NCBI GenBank assembly: GCA_029990175.1
Contig: JARKIP010000005.1
Coordinates: 35,411,501 to 35,475,500, forward strand
Source of the DNA: Petunia secreta
Taxonomy: Eukaryota > Streptophyta > Magnoliopsida > Solanales > Solanaceae
DNA length: 64,000 bases
Reading direction: 5' to 3'
The notes beneath the pieces are model-generated. The model searched no databases. It worked only from the letters and a program-made list of their open reading frames with translations, and had not been told where the DNA came from. Made by a program: the position numbers and the translations under genes. Shown in pieces: positions 47,273 to 57,699 of the stretch. Every line of letters begins with the position of its first letter. Within the stretch, counting starts at the first letter, position 1.

Positions 47273-47587
47273 GGGTACTTGTCTTGATTGTGATCTTGTT
47301 ATGTTGTCGGTAGTCAATACACATTCTTAATGAGCCGTCCTTTTTCTTAATAAATAAGACAGGACAACCCCAAAGGGAGACACTTGGTCTAATAAATCCC
47401 TTGTCAAGGAGGAAGATCAGCTGGCATTATCATATATAGATGGATAGAGATAGGTTGTACCCCTGGTTGTACATCTATCCCGAAATCAATCTCCTTATCA
47501 AGCGGCAACCCTGGTAGGTCATCAGGGAAAACATTCAGAAGTTCGTTCACAATTGGCACAGACTCAAGAGTCGGCGCCTGAACTTCT
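47273..47587 (-). pseudogene. Reverse transcriptase start of element F
   Basis: 47404-47604 reads VPIVNELLNVFPDDLPGLPL and IDFGIDVQPGVQPISIHLYM, the linker and RT start typical of Del-type elements. Leftward, the SLRMCIDYRQL-like region is still traceable (complement of GTCGGTAGTCAATACACATT) with stops. Cut by the LTR of element D. Confidence 0.7.
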
Positions 47588-48299
47588 TGATAAGAATCAA
47601 ACATGGAAAAAGTAAAAGATAGGAACGAGACGTAAGTCGATAAATAATCTCAAGTAGCAACGGAGAACTCGTTCCGTTACACCCCGAGAGAATGCCAAGA
47701 ACACCTACGCTAGGCAACTACCCTCGAGCTAACGTGAGCACGCAAGTAGAATGATCGGGGGAAGGGATTGGAAATCATCTAGATTCACTAGAGGAAGAAC
47801 AAGTCCCATCAAAGGTTTCATTCAAAGAAAAGAGTTCAACTCTTACAAGAGTTTTAATCATCAATCATAAACTAAGGAATAAAGACAAGCTACAGCTATT
47901 TATAGATGTAATTAGGCACCAATTGAAAGGTCTAGAATACCCACACTTAGGCTTAGGAATAAAAGACCATGTAGGGTCAAAATAGACATAACACTAAGCA
48001 AAATCCCGTGCTTCAGCTATTGGGGCGGAGCGCCTAGCATTTTGTGCAGTGGGGTGGCCTAGGCGGGGCGCCCAGAGTTGGGGCGGAGCGCCTCAGCCAA
48101 GGCTTCTCCAGGCGGGGCGCCTGGTAAGCTGGGCGGAGCGCCTGATGCACTGGGCTGCTCCCCTTACGCTTTGATCACCCAGAACGGCTTCCAATCGCTT
48201 CCTTCTTGTAGGCCCTTCCTCACCAAGTATAAGTGTACTCCTTGGATCTCCTTAGCTTGGCTCCGTGTGAAGGGTCTTGTGGGGGTTTGGGTCTTATCA
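47588..48299 (-). mobile_element. Solo LTR H2 (712 bp), same family as H1
   Basis: The plus strand starts TGATAAGAATC and ends GGGTCTTATCA, the reverse complement of the H1 ends. Flanked by CTTCT at 47583-47587 and 48300-48304. GC boxes at 48020-48155 (GGGCGGAGCGCCTAG, GGCGGGGCGCCCAG, GGCGGGGCGCCTGG). Confidence 0.85.
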
Positions 48300-48304
48300 C
48301 TTCT

Positions 48305-48858
48305 ATATCATGAACTCTAGCAAGATAAGTCAAGCATCGATCTTAAAAATTGTCTCTTAGGGAAAGGAAAACTTAACAGTCTTGGCATGGAAATATAGTG
48401 TTTCATAGCATGAGGATAACTAATCCATTCTTATAATATCAAAGTCTGTCATGTCTAGTAATATCAGGTTAACCTTTGTTTCTCAACACTTAATGGTGAC
48501 AAGGCAGTTCTGATACACTTGGGTGACTACCATGGAGGCCTCGATAGGTGTCGAGACAGAGAAAGGTTCATCTAACAATCCATGGTCAAATTTAATTCTT
48601 GAAGCAATGTAAGGGGACACATAGGAGTAAGTAGATCCAGGTTCAATAAGTATATACGCATCTCTTAAACAAATAGTGAAAGCACATGTGATAAAATCAT
48701 TATATGCCTCAGTGTCCTGTCTAGCAGTAAGCGCATAAAATCGAAGTGGTCCGCCTCCTTGTTGGGCGAGTTTGTGGTACAGTCGATATAGTATGAGTAG
48801 TTTGCTGCGTTAGGCACCCGCTAGCTCCTTGTGTAGCTTTGGATATTGCCTCATGAGA
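48305..48858 (-). pseudogene. Protease region of element F
   Basis: Around 48560-48650 the minus strand reads PGSTYSYVSPYIASRI with the strand VVTQVYQNCLVTIK following: the Del-type retropepsin signature. Stops and shifts interrupt it. The right side is cut by element J. Confidence 0.6.
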
Positions 48859-49545
48859 TGATGCAAGTGGAAATAGCAAGATAATGAATTAATCAAAAAC
48901 ACAAGAAAGAAGACTAAGAAGAACAGAAATTAGAAGAAAAGAACGGATTAAACTTACTATAGATGAAAGGTTAATCTATGGAAGAAAGGGAAATTTGAAC
49001 CAACAATGGAATCATGCTAGTGATGTATTCCATAGGTTCTAAGTGTAAGAGATAATGAAGCTTGAGAGCTTCTACAATACCAAACACGCCTGTTTCTCTA
49101 TGTTTTTTAATATTCTGAAAAGTGCTAAAAATAAACACTACACTTAGGCTTTTATAGATCAGCCCACACATACCTATTTTGTCTAAAAAACAACCCTTAA
49201 ATAGGCTATAGGTAAAAGATCATGCAAGTCCATTAAAGTCCCATCGTTTCTAAAAGGTCTATCTATGCAATACAAGAATAAAGAGTTCGTTGAGAGCATT
49301 CAAATTCTTCCCAAAATCTAAGAATTCCAACGCCCTAAAAATCAGTTCGCTAGCTCACTCGTTGAGAGCATAAACTTGCTGCCCGGAACAAGCAAAGTTC
49401 TCCACGCCCAAAATCAGCTCGCTCCCTAGCTCGTTGAGCTCTCTACCACTCGGCCTCAACCTCCAAGCTTCACCCCTCCGCTTGCTAAATTGCTTGTTGA
49501 TCCTTATAACAAGCTGCCCGCTCCTCCAAAGCTCACGAACACGTC
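48859..49545 (-). repeat. 3' LTR of element J (right end approximate)
   Basis: Unlike the N, C, K, E and H LTRs it has no GCGGACCGC boxes. Instead 49330-49450 carries repeats of CTCGTTGAG and ATCAGCTCGCTC, so its U3 is of a different type although the ORF is shared. Confidence 0.5.
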
Positions 49546-50900
49546 TTGTCTTAATTTGGACAAGCAAAAGCAAACATAACAACAATATACTACTACACGA
49601 ATATGCTAGCTTAGCGAAGGTTAGTGCATACTGTGAATAAAACATGCTCTTATGATAGAGTCAAGCATCTATGACAGTGATAAAGTTCACATCTCCAAAG
49701 AAAACAATAAGTTCTTGGGTCAACAATGCAATGAACTCAAAACAGCAATAAACAATGAGATCAATAGGCTGTAAAACATGCAATCTCAAACAATCAAGGA
49801 ACCTATTGCCTCCAAATTCATGACTAACATACCAAACCAAGTGTGTGATTATTACAATTTGACACAATGGTGTTGACATGCTTACTGTCTAAGGTGTGAT
49901 CAACATATGGAATAGAATAGGTAAAATAGTTCAACATAGTACTAACATCAACTACTCCATTCCCCTTCTTAGGATCACTCTTACTCATACTAAGAGGAAC
50001 CTTCTCACCATCACATTCACCTCTAATACAATCTTCCTCAATAGACAAACTCCCACAAAATGCCTCAATAATGGCTTCTTCATCATCACAACCCACATAA
50101 TCAAGATTACGACTACTCGAAGATGTACCATCACAGGCAACAATTGGAACTTCATCCAAAGGGATTATCGATAGAGTCAAACTTATTACACTAAAGAGGT
50201 TCTAGCCCACTCTTTACTCTGGTTCAAGATAAGTCACTACCCCAATTAAATATGCCCTCAAACAAAGGGTTAGTAAAAGCAAGCTTCTCAAGCTCACCAC
50301 CTAACCAGGGTGAAGTATCAAAGTCAGATTCATCATCATCTAAGGAGTCATTTTGTACAACCCTATCCATTTCATTCATTAGGGACTCCTCGGAACAAGT
50401 ATCAACCTCACTAAGATACGCAAGACACCAACATCAAATGTGTTATCAAAAGAATGAATAGGATGATTAAACAATTTATCTGTCCCTCTATCAAATACGG
50501 GTGGTGTGTCATAGTAAAACTCACTAACATAATCAACTATATTTTCATCACTAAAAAGACGTTCATGGAGCCAATGGTTCACATCATCATGTGACTTACA
50601 AACTTCCTCAATTAGTGACTCATGGTCATACATAAGTTGACCGCTAGACCATATACTAGTTGCAAACACATTATATCCATCCAAATCAGCAACCAGTAGA
50701 TTATTAGCATTACTATCATGAGACAAGAAATTATTAAACTCAAAGAGAGATAAGCTATCACTTACACTCAAATTGATGTCTTGATCACTCAAAGCACTTG
50801 AAGTGTCTCTACAAGCCCCTCCACCTTGCAGCTCACAATAGGAATCATCATCACCTTGCCTTTCTACCTTAGAGCATGATTGAAGCTCCATCGGCTTGCC
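49355..50900 (-). pseudogene. Acidic ORF of element J, broken; function unknown
   Basis: Pieces 50379-50891 (GQLMYDHESLIEEVCKSHDD, YYDTPPVFDRGTDKLFNHP), 49824-50180 (DDEEAIIEAFCGSLSIEEDC, SDPKKGNGVVDVSTMLNYFT) and 49355-49645 (YALTFAKLAYSCSSILLLCL). The middle matches N, C and K. The last piece runs into the LTR with no polypurine peptide. Function not recognised. Confidence 0.55.
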
Positions 50901-51060
50901 TCCAAGAATCCCTGCACATTAGTTAAAATAAGTAGAAGAAGAAGAAGAAGATTAAGAGTTAGCATTAGAATAAGGGGTACCCTCACTCTCAATTATTCTT
51001 TTTCCTTTCTCTTCTCCCTCATTTTTGTTTCAAGTCATGTTTTAATTGAGGTTTACACTG

Positions 51061-51451
51061 GACGAAGGCATGTTGATTGAGTGGCCCTGCCCCATCAGCA
51101 CATGATTCAAGGATCTCTTGTCCCAGCTAAGAACACCATTAAATATACCTGATTGTCATGCCTTTTTGTTTTGATCCCTCTCTTCTCTACCTTCCCGGTG
51201 TCGCTCCTCTAGTTCTCTTGCAAGATCGACAATATATCCAAATTTTCCACCATTCATCGCTCTTGCTACATCTGAAAATATATTTCTTATTGATATTCGG
51301 CGAAGCAGTTCCAAGGGCGATTTAGAAATTTCCTGATTAAGTTGCGTTGGTATCTATTCTTCGCCTTGGCCCTCATTTGTGCGAATTTTCCTCATATGCT
51401 CAAAGGTGGATTATTCAAAAATGATTCGAAAAGGAAAAGGAATTGCCGCAA
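51061..51451 (-). pseudogene. gag fragment of element F
   Basis: The minus strand around 51180-51290 reads GGKFGYIVDLARELEERHRE followed by a charged GREERDQNKK stretch, like the linker before the zinc knuckle of Del-type gag. The rest is frameshifted. Assignment rests on this and on the position upstream of the protease. Confidence 0.4.
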
Positions 51452-51739
51452 CTTGTATTGGCTCGGGACTTGAGGTAAGTTATCCATCCATTTCTTTATA
51501 GGCATAACCTTATGGATTTCTACACATGTGGTATTTATGTGTGTAGCTACCGATAGGGAGTACTTACTACACCGCAACCTTGAACTAAATATTATTACTA
51601 TATCATGCTTTGGCTATTATATCATACTGGTTGCATTGAGGATTCTGCTCTATGTTACATTTATTACACTGGTTAGCATAGAGGAGTCTGCATCAGTCTT
51701 TGTATTCACCAAACGCATTAAATAGTCTACTCCGGTCAG

Positions 51740-52381
51740 GGATTTTAGGCACATCTAACCCAATTGCATTGCATTGCATCGCATCATATTACATTGCATT
51801 TCATTCAATTTCATTTATTGATGAGTTGTACTTGACTTGTATGCAATGTCATGATTGTGTATTATCTGTTTCTTGCCATTGCTTTTATTATATGATCACA
51901 TGGCTAGATTACCTGTCGACAGAGGTAGCTAGCTAGCCCTCATTTATTGAGTTCTTTTGACTCACTCCCTGTTTGTTCCTTGTGTTGTTCATTTATTTTG
52001 ACAGATTCGGCTCCAGGACCGAGTTCAACACATAGCTGAGGAGCAAAGACCATTCAGCTGTCAATAGTGAGCCAACCCTTGTTCGATATGGCCGTCAGTC
52101 TTTTTGTTTTCCTCTATCAGACTAGTTTTGCTTCCTTGTGGTAGTTATATATATATTTAATCCCATTAGATGTCTAATCTGGATTGTACCTAGACCTTGC
52201 CGTTTGGGTTGTTGGTTGTACTTTCTTCATCTACAACTTGTATATGTGTGTATATATTTGTAAGTCTATATTTCTAGTATTTTTACTATCAATAAGTTGG
52301 GTATGTTCAATAGGATTCGCCTGATGGGTCAAGGGTTGGGATATCGGATGCATGACCAATTCTCAAATCTGGGTCGTGTCA
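51740..52381 (-). repeat. Truncated S-family LTR fragment S3
   Basis: On the minus strand it starts TGACACGACCCAGATTTG at 52381 and follows S1/S2: CACCCG-like region, CATCAGGCGAATCC, GAGTCAAAAGAACTCAATAA and the GAAATGAAATG-rich stretch. Homology stops near 51740, just before the place where S1 has its tandem array. Confidence 0.65.
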
Positions 52382-54256
52382 AGATCTTGTGTTGCTCGAG
52401 AGAGTATATTGTTAGTTCGAGTGAATAAGAATACTTTTTCCTAATTGATCGTAAGATATTTATAGAGACATTAGGAGTTAGGAATAACGAATATGATTGT
52501 GATTTGTAATAACTATCTAAAAGTCTACACTTAGTTCGCAAGAATAATTTAGGTTAAAAATATTGTTGTTGGAAATAGAATTGTGGTAGCTCTAATATGT
52601 GCTAGCAATGGAGGAGAAGACAGTGTAATTGGAGAAGCCGTATGAAATTCATCCCGATATCTAGAGAAGTCATAATCCTAAGCTCTTTTATATTTACTGT
52701 TGCTCATCATATTTATTAGCAGCACTACTTATTGTTTAGTTAGTTAATAAAACTTATTTAATTTTAGTTACTCTTTCGAATTGATTGAACCTAGACAATT
52801 TGGCTAGTCTTTCTAGACGTGTTCTCTGTATGGAATTCGATTCCAGACTCTAACTGGTTGCGACAACCACTTAGTCTCTACTAGTTAGAGCATAATTAGC
52901 CGTCATCATGCTCCTATATGAGATTTTGCTAAATCCTTAGAGGTCTCATGAAATCAGGCAAACTCATGGCCTATCCTTGCAAAATAACATTAAAGAGGAA
53001 AATTATGGGGGTCAAAATGTAATTGATAAAATCTCCAACTTATAATAAAAATTGTTGGTTCATAAAAATATTATATTTCATTGTTAATTCTGTAAGTCAA
53101 ATTTTTTTATTTATGTTTGCTCATAGTCCAAAAAACACAAAATCTACTGCATTTGTACTATACAAACTAAACAAGTCTTACTTTTCTACTCTTTACCTTT
53201 GATATCTAAAAGCCTTTTGAGATATGTTGGGGATCGTAAATAATTAAAACATAATCCAGAAGATTCACACCTGGCATTTTGCATTGAAGGGCACGGACAA
53301 ATGCCTAGGAAGAGTGAAGTAGCCTTTGCAAAACAATAATGTGACGGAAGTGCTATCATAAGTGTACTATACTTGTCATGACAAGAATGTATATCGAACC
53401 TTATAAATAGTTAAATACTACATCTTCTTTATCCGAAAATACACAGCATAATTTAACCTTGCAGCAATTATAATAAGCTACTCTTCTTCATACAACTGTC
53501 TCTCACGTCCAATTTTCTTCCGTGTTCATTTTTCTCAATAGACAACTAACTATTTCTTCTCCCACTATCTTTTAAAACTTGATGGTTTTATTCAAATCTT
53601 ACTGCTTTTATTTCCTCTCTTAGAGTAAAACTTGTTTAATCTTGAAAAAACTTTTACACTAATTGAATAGGACAGTGCCTAGTACTAACTTAAGCTAAGT
53701 ATATCAATTTAAAGATAACATTTTTATCTATTTTCCCTGTTACTGTGTTCAACAACATTTTCGAACATTATTATTTTATTTTCCCTTGTACTAACACATT
53801 GATGCCGATAAACATAAACTACTTGTTCGAGATGCATTACAAACAATGCTAGTAATATTTTGGCTCTTCTTGGTAGCAACATTTCTCTACAGAGCTCTAT
53901 CGCTTGTAATTAATGTCGTACTTAGTATCTAACATGAATCTTATTTAAAAAAACAAAAACAAAAAATCTAAAAGAATGAAAAAAGTTTAAAATAGCATTT
54001 TTAAGATAAGTCTGAAAAATTTATTATTTAAGTTTATTTGGATGTGTTAATGAGCATTTGGTATTTATCTTTCTTGAAACGAAAAATCCTCACTTGAAAC
54101 CCTCAGGACCACAAAACGCAAGTAGATGCTTAGTTTATTATGGATCTGAAATTTGAAGGAATAAGCTTTTCGATCTAATAGAATTGAATCTCAGGTAATG
54201 AAATGCTTAACAAGTTGTTGCATATTGAAAAATCTTTCAGTGTGTAAAATACTTAT
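52382..54256. other. Gene-free stretch upstream of the F-box gene
   Basis: No motif-bearing ORF. A stretch around 52780-52860 (GACGTGTTCTCTGTATGG, ATTCGATTCCAGACTC) resembles the leader of an old Gypsy element, tentatively. The last several hundred bases are AT-rich and presumably hold the F-box promoter, but no core promoter element can be singled out. Confidence 0.4.
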
Positions 54257-55435
54257 ATGGCGGATGGAACTATCAAAAAGTTGTCCGAAGATGTGGTTAT
54301 TTTTATATTTTTCAGACTTCCTGTAAAATCTCTCATGCGATTCAAATTTGTCTCGAAATCTTTTTTCACTCTCATAGAATCCTCAACCTTTATCAATATT
54401 TATCTCTACAATACAACTTCTAGAGATGAATATATTCTGTTAAAGCGTTGCTTCATACAAGAAAACAACCAATATAAAACTATCTTGTCTTTTCTTGATG
54501 GTGATGATGATGATTATGTAAACCCAATTTTTCAAGATCTAGATGTGACTCATCTGACCTCCACTCGTAATTGTGATCATGATCAACTCATTGGTCCTTG
54601 TAATGGTTTAATGGCATTGATGGACACCCAAACCACTATCTTATTTAATCCATCTACTAGAAATTATAGACCTCTCCGACCCAGCCCTTTTGGTTGTCCA
54701 CAAGGTTTCCATCGTTGTATCCAAGCTGTTGGGTTTGGCTTTGACACTGTCTCAAATGACTACAAGGTTGTTAGAATTTCGATAATCTATAAGGTAGACT
54801 ATGATGACGAGTATCCAGAAGAGCGTGACAGAAAATTTGAAGTCTATGATTTGGGTATTGATTATTGGAGAGAATTAGATAATTTGAGTCGAGAGTTGAC
54901 GCCGTTTTGTGTTACTCATTGTTCTCAAATGTTTTACAAGGGTGCTTGTCACTGGATTGCATCTCTAGACATAGACGCTTACATCATTCTTTGTTTCGAT
55001 ATGAGCTCTGAGACTTTTCGGAGTCTTAAAATTCCTGAATCTTGTCATATAATTAACGGACCGACCTGCAGACTCGCTTTAGTGCACGACACTTTGACGT
55101 TGATTTATTACCCCTACCCAGAGACCGAGATTCCTGTGGAAAAAGATTTGATAAACATCTGGTTTATGAAGGAATACAACGTATATGAGTCTTGGATCAG
55201 AAAATACACAATTAGAGGTCTTCTTATTGACTCCCCATTAACAGTTTGGAAGGGTTATTTGTTGCTTTATCAGAGTAGAAGTGGATGCTTGATGTCCTAT
55301 AATCTTAATTCCAACGATATCAGGGAATTCAAGTTTCATGGTTATCCTAAAAGTCTTAGAGCTATAGTTTACAAGGATAGCTTGACTTCAATTCCAAGAG
55401 AAAGCGAGCATACAAAACAAGTTCATAAATTTTAA
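54257..55435 (+). CDS. S-locus F-box (SLF / SLF-like) protein, intact
   Basis: 392 residues in one exon with no stop or shift. Residues about 8-48 form an F-box (LSEDVVIFIFFRLPVKSLMR), which binds SKP1 in an SCF ubiquitin ligase. The rest is an F-box-associated domain with Solanaceae SLF hallmarks: LIGPCNGLMAL, ILFNPSTRNYRPL, PSPFGCPQGFHR, VGFGFDTVSNDYKVVRIS, ILCFDMSSETFRSLKIP, WLIKYTIR-type WIRKYTIRG, YNLNSNDIREFKFHGYPKSL and the end SLTSIPRESEH. Known SLF proteins are about 390 residues and usually intronless. They act in pollen to mark non-self S-RNases for degradation. The start ATG gives MADGTIKKLSEDV, aligning with family starts. Whether it is a true S-locus member or an SLF-like paralogue cannot be told here. 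Confidence 0.92.
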   Translation: MADGTIKKLSEDVVIFIFFRLPVKSLMRFKFVSKSFFTLIESSTFINIYLYNTTSRDEYILLKRCFIQENNQYKTILSFLDGDDDDYVNPIFQDLDVTHLTSTRNCDHDQLIGPCNGLMALMDTQTTILFNPSTRNYRPLRPSPFGCPQGFHRCIQAVGFGFDTVSNDYKVVRISIIYKVDYDDEYPEERDRKFEVYDLGIDYWRELDNLSRELTPFCVTHCSQMFYKGACHWIASLDIDAYIILCFDMSSETFRSLKIPESCHIINGPTCRLALVHDTLTLIYYPYPETEIPVEKDLINIWFMKEYNVYESWIRKYTIRGLLIDSPLTVWKGYLLLYQSRSGCLMSYNLNSNDIREFKFHGYPKSLRAIVYKDSLTSIPRESEHTKQVHKF

Positions 55436-56601
55436 AGAAGGTATAAATTTCTACATTAACTTGATAAATAGCACCAAATGTTTTCCAACTTCTTTTCCAT
55501 CTTGGAGGAACTTCTTTTCTATCCCCGAGAATTTAACGCTTATCTTCGAAATTATTTTATTCTGGTCCGAATATCTTCGCAAGTAGCTTGTTCACCAGTT
55601 ACGGCAAAAGCTTACCTTCAAGTCACAGTTTTATTTTATTTTTTTGGTTGCAAATTTACTGATAGCTGTTTAATAGGAGTTTAGGTTTGATGCACCATCA
55701 ATATATACAAAATTTTAAACTATATAAAGGGCATGTTATTGCAGGTTACCTATTACTTTCATGTTTTTTTTTCCTTCCGTTTTTCCTAATTTCATTCTCC
55801 TTTTTCTGAGACTAGTTTCTCAAAGGTTATTTAGAAGTACACTTTTTTATATAATTCAAGTGAAAGAAAGAAAGAAAGACTGACATTATATAGTCAGACA
55901 CATAAATATAACAATTATATGTGTGTGTCGCATTTTAGTGAAAATTGTGACTTTAAAATTTGAAAGAGCTGCTTCCAATTAGAATTGTAAAATCAGCGAA
56001 CAATTGCATAAAATGGATTAATGCCAACAGCAAACAATTGCATAAAATGAATTATTGCCAGCAGATGTGAACTTTTGCGTTACTTGTTTCTGAATCCTGC
56101 TTCACCGTTTTATATGAATATGTACTAATCCAGATTAATCCTGCTTAAACGATCAAACAAAAGAATTTTTATTTAGAGATGGTTTAATATTTTAATAAGA
56201 ATGAGTGATTCTGTAACCAATTCTTCAAGCACAAAACTTGTTATATATACTAATAAAGTGTAAATTTCTAAGAGATAAAACCAAATTTCATTCATGAGCA
56301 CCAAATAATGGAAGAATACATTCTTCTCATCATTTTACATTAGAAGCAAATGATAGTAGTAAATCTGGATTAAATCAACATGCACAAATATGAATTGTTT
56401 AAGGAAAAAGAAAAACGTGGATGGTAATTTACAACAGTTTACCCTTAGCCCCTACGTGAAGCATGACGAAGCAGAAGTATTAAGAAGTACAGGGACGATG
56501 TTTGGATTAGAATAACTAAAACACTATCAAAAGATTTGTTTCATTAAAGTTAGTATTGTGCTACTTCTACACAAGAAAGAAAATGATTTGAAGGATTGAA
56601 C
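55436..56601. other. Gene-free stretch downstream of the F-box gene
   Basis: The first few hundred bases presumably hold the 3' UTR. No further gene is visible. Short direct repeats occur (AACAATTGCATAAAATG twice near 55998 and 56035; a GAAAGAAAGAAAG run at 55861). Confidence 0.5.
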
Positions 56602-57225
56602 TGACACGATCCGAATTTTCGGATAGACTGTGTGGGCATCCGACAATCTTTTTCAGACTTGTCGGCGAAACCTTTCGACTTATTTGACATAAAAGACATG
56701 AAAAATACTTAGAAAGAAGCAGAAAAAAGCTCATAAGATACATAACATGTATCATACACAAACTGCAAGAAGGAACATAGTCAACTATCCAAAGTACAAG
56801 GTTCGGAGATTTCCAGATCGGACATCTACGAGTATAAAAAGTTATACATATCTCAAAGGAAGTAAAATGGGTCTAACAACATAAAGCTAAAGCTAGTAGC
56901 CATCACAAATAAAAGCTGGCTACTACAGACAGCTGGAATGCCTCTCTCCTCTATCACGTGCCGAACTAGGTCCTGGAGCACAATCTGTCGAAATTAAAAA
57001 AAAAAAAAAAAAAAAAAAAAGGGAGTGAGTCGAAAGGACTCAATAAGTGAAGGCTAGCTAGCTACTTCGAACAATAAGTAGACTAATAAGGGAATCAACA
57101 ACCAACAAATAGAAATAGATAATTAGTGCAAAAATAGATTAGTGCATACAGTCACGTATAGTCAACAACTCAGGTATGAAATGGAATGAAATGTAATATG
57201 ACGCAATAAGGTCACATGTGTCCTT
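56602..57225 (+). repeat. Truncated S-family LTR fragment S4
   Basis: It starts TGACACGATCCGAATTTTC and follows S1/S2 through GGGCATCCGACA, AATAAAAGCTGGCT, AAAGGACTCAATAAGTG and the GAAATGGAATGAAATG stretch to about 57225. It stops just before the tandem-array position, like S3. A run of 25 A (56996-57020) sits where S1 has an A-rich stretch. Confidence 0.65.
56996..57020. repeat. Poly(A) run of 25
   Basis: Uninterrupted A run inside LTR fragment S4, likely slippage expansion of an A-rich stretch, not a retroposon tail. Confidence 0.9.
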
Positions 57226-57590
57226 ATTTGACTAGCCAATAAGGACTTTGGGGTCACCAATGAAGAATGATTGAGCCATCCAATGTTCAAAAGTTGGCTA
57301 CTAGTATTTCAGAAGAGTTTCCAAATAGTTTCCAAATGGACAATTGGGATCGATTTAAGGAAATGGATCAAGACCAAGAAGAAGAAGAGGAGGAGGAGGA
57401 GTCAACTGATTACAGAATGAAGATTGAGGAAATAGTTGGAAGCATCGTGAGCTAAGTGAAAAATCCGAGAGAATTATGGTAAATATATTATGTAAGAGAT
57501 TGTTGTGATGAAATCGTCAAAAAAACAAGGTTTACAACGGAAGGCATTCTTCTAGAGTTAATTGACCAAAAAGCTCACAATGTAACTACT
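57226..57590 (+). other. Unassigned DNA with a short acidic ORF next to the LINE
   Basis: A 62-codon ORF (57267-57455) reads MIEPSNVQKLATSISEEF and contains a QDQEEEEEEEES tract. I do not recognise it. It may be a fragment of a host or transposon gene, with related sequence continuing beyond the LINE at 62641. No splice sites or domain support a real gene. Confidence 0.3.
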
Positions 57591-57605
57591 AATAGTCAAG
57601 AAGAG
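57591..57605 (+). repeat. LINE target-site duplication, left copy (15 bp)
   Basis: AATAGTCAAGAAGAG, repeated exactly at 62626-62640 after the poly(A) tail. Confidence 0.9.
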
Positions 57606-57699
57606 AGTCGTAAGATTCGAACACAGGTAAAGCTTTAGAGATGCGATACTCGAAATCCTCTCGGTGCAAGTTAGCTCAGTAGCTAACGTGCGCCCTTCC

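Larger units (their letters stand above)
48859..51051 (-). mobile_element. Element J: non-autonomous LTR element with acidic ORF, truncated
   Basis: The plus strand starts TGATGCAAGTGG at 48859 (3' LTR end). The LTR runs to about 49545; its right end is unclear because the polypurine region is lost. The acidic ORF follows, and homology to K and C stops near 51051. No matching duplication was found. Confidence 0.6.
47273..51740 (-). mobile_element. Element F: old Del-like element, split by D, H2 and J
   Basis: Minus-strand pieces in the order gag (51.4-51.06 kb), protease (48.86-48.3 kb), RT start (47.59-47.27 kb). The S-family LTR fragment at 51740-52381 lies on the same strand where the 5' LTR would be expected, so F may be the body of the S family (inference). 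Confidence 0.6.

Noticed and set aside
55478..55684. Small ORF after the F-box gene
   Set aside because: Hydrophobic AT-driven composition, no motif, and position in the probable 3' UTR.
56996..57020. Poly(A) run as a retroposon tail
   Set aside because: It lies inside a continuous LTR fragment aligned on both sides, with no target duplication.
57611..57690. tRNA-like boxes (GATTCGAACA and TTAGCTCAGTAGCTAACG)
   Set aside because: The boxes are in opposite orientations and do not form a cloverleaf; they lie in the LINE 5' UTR.
57664..57699. LINE ORF1 start at 57664
   Set aside because: The codon there is GTG; the first ATG in frame is at 57700, which is more plausible in a plant.
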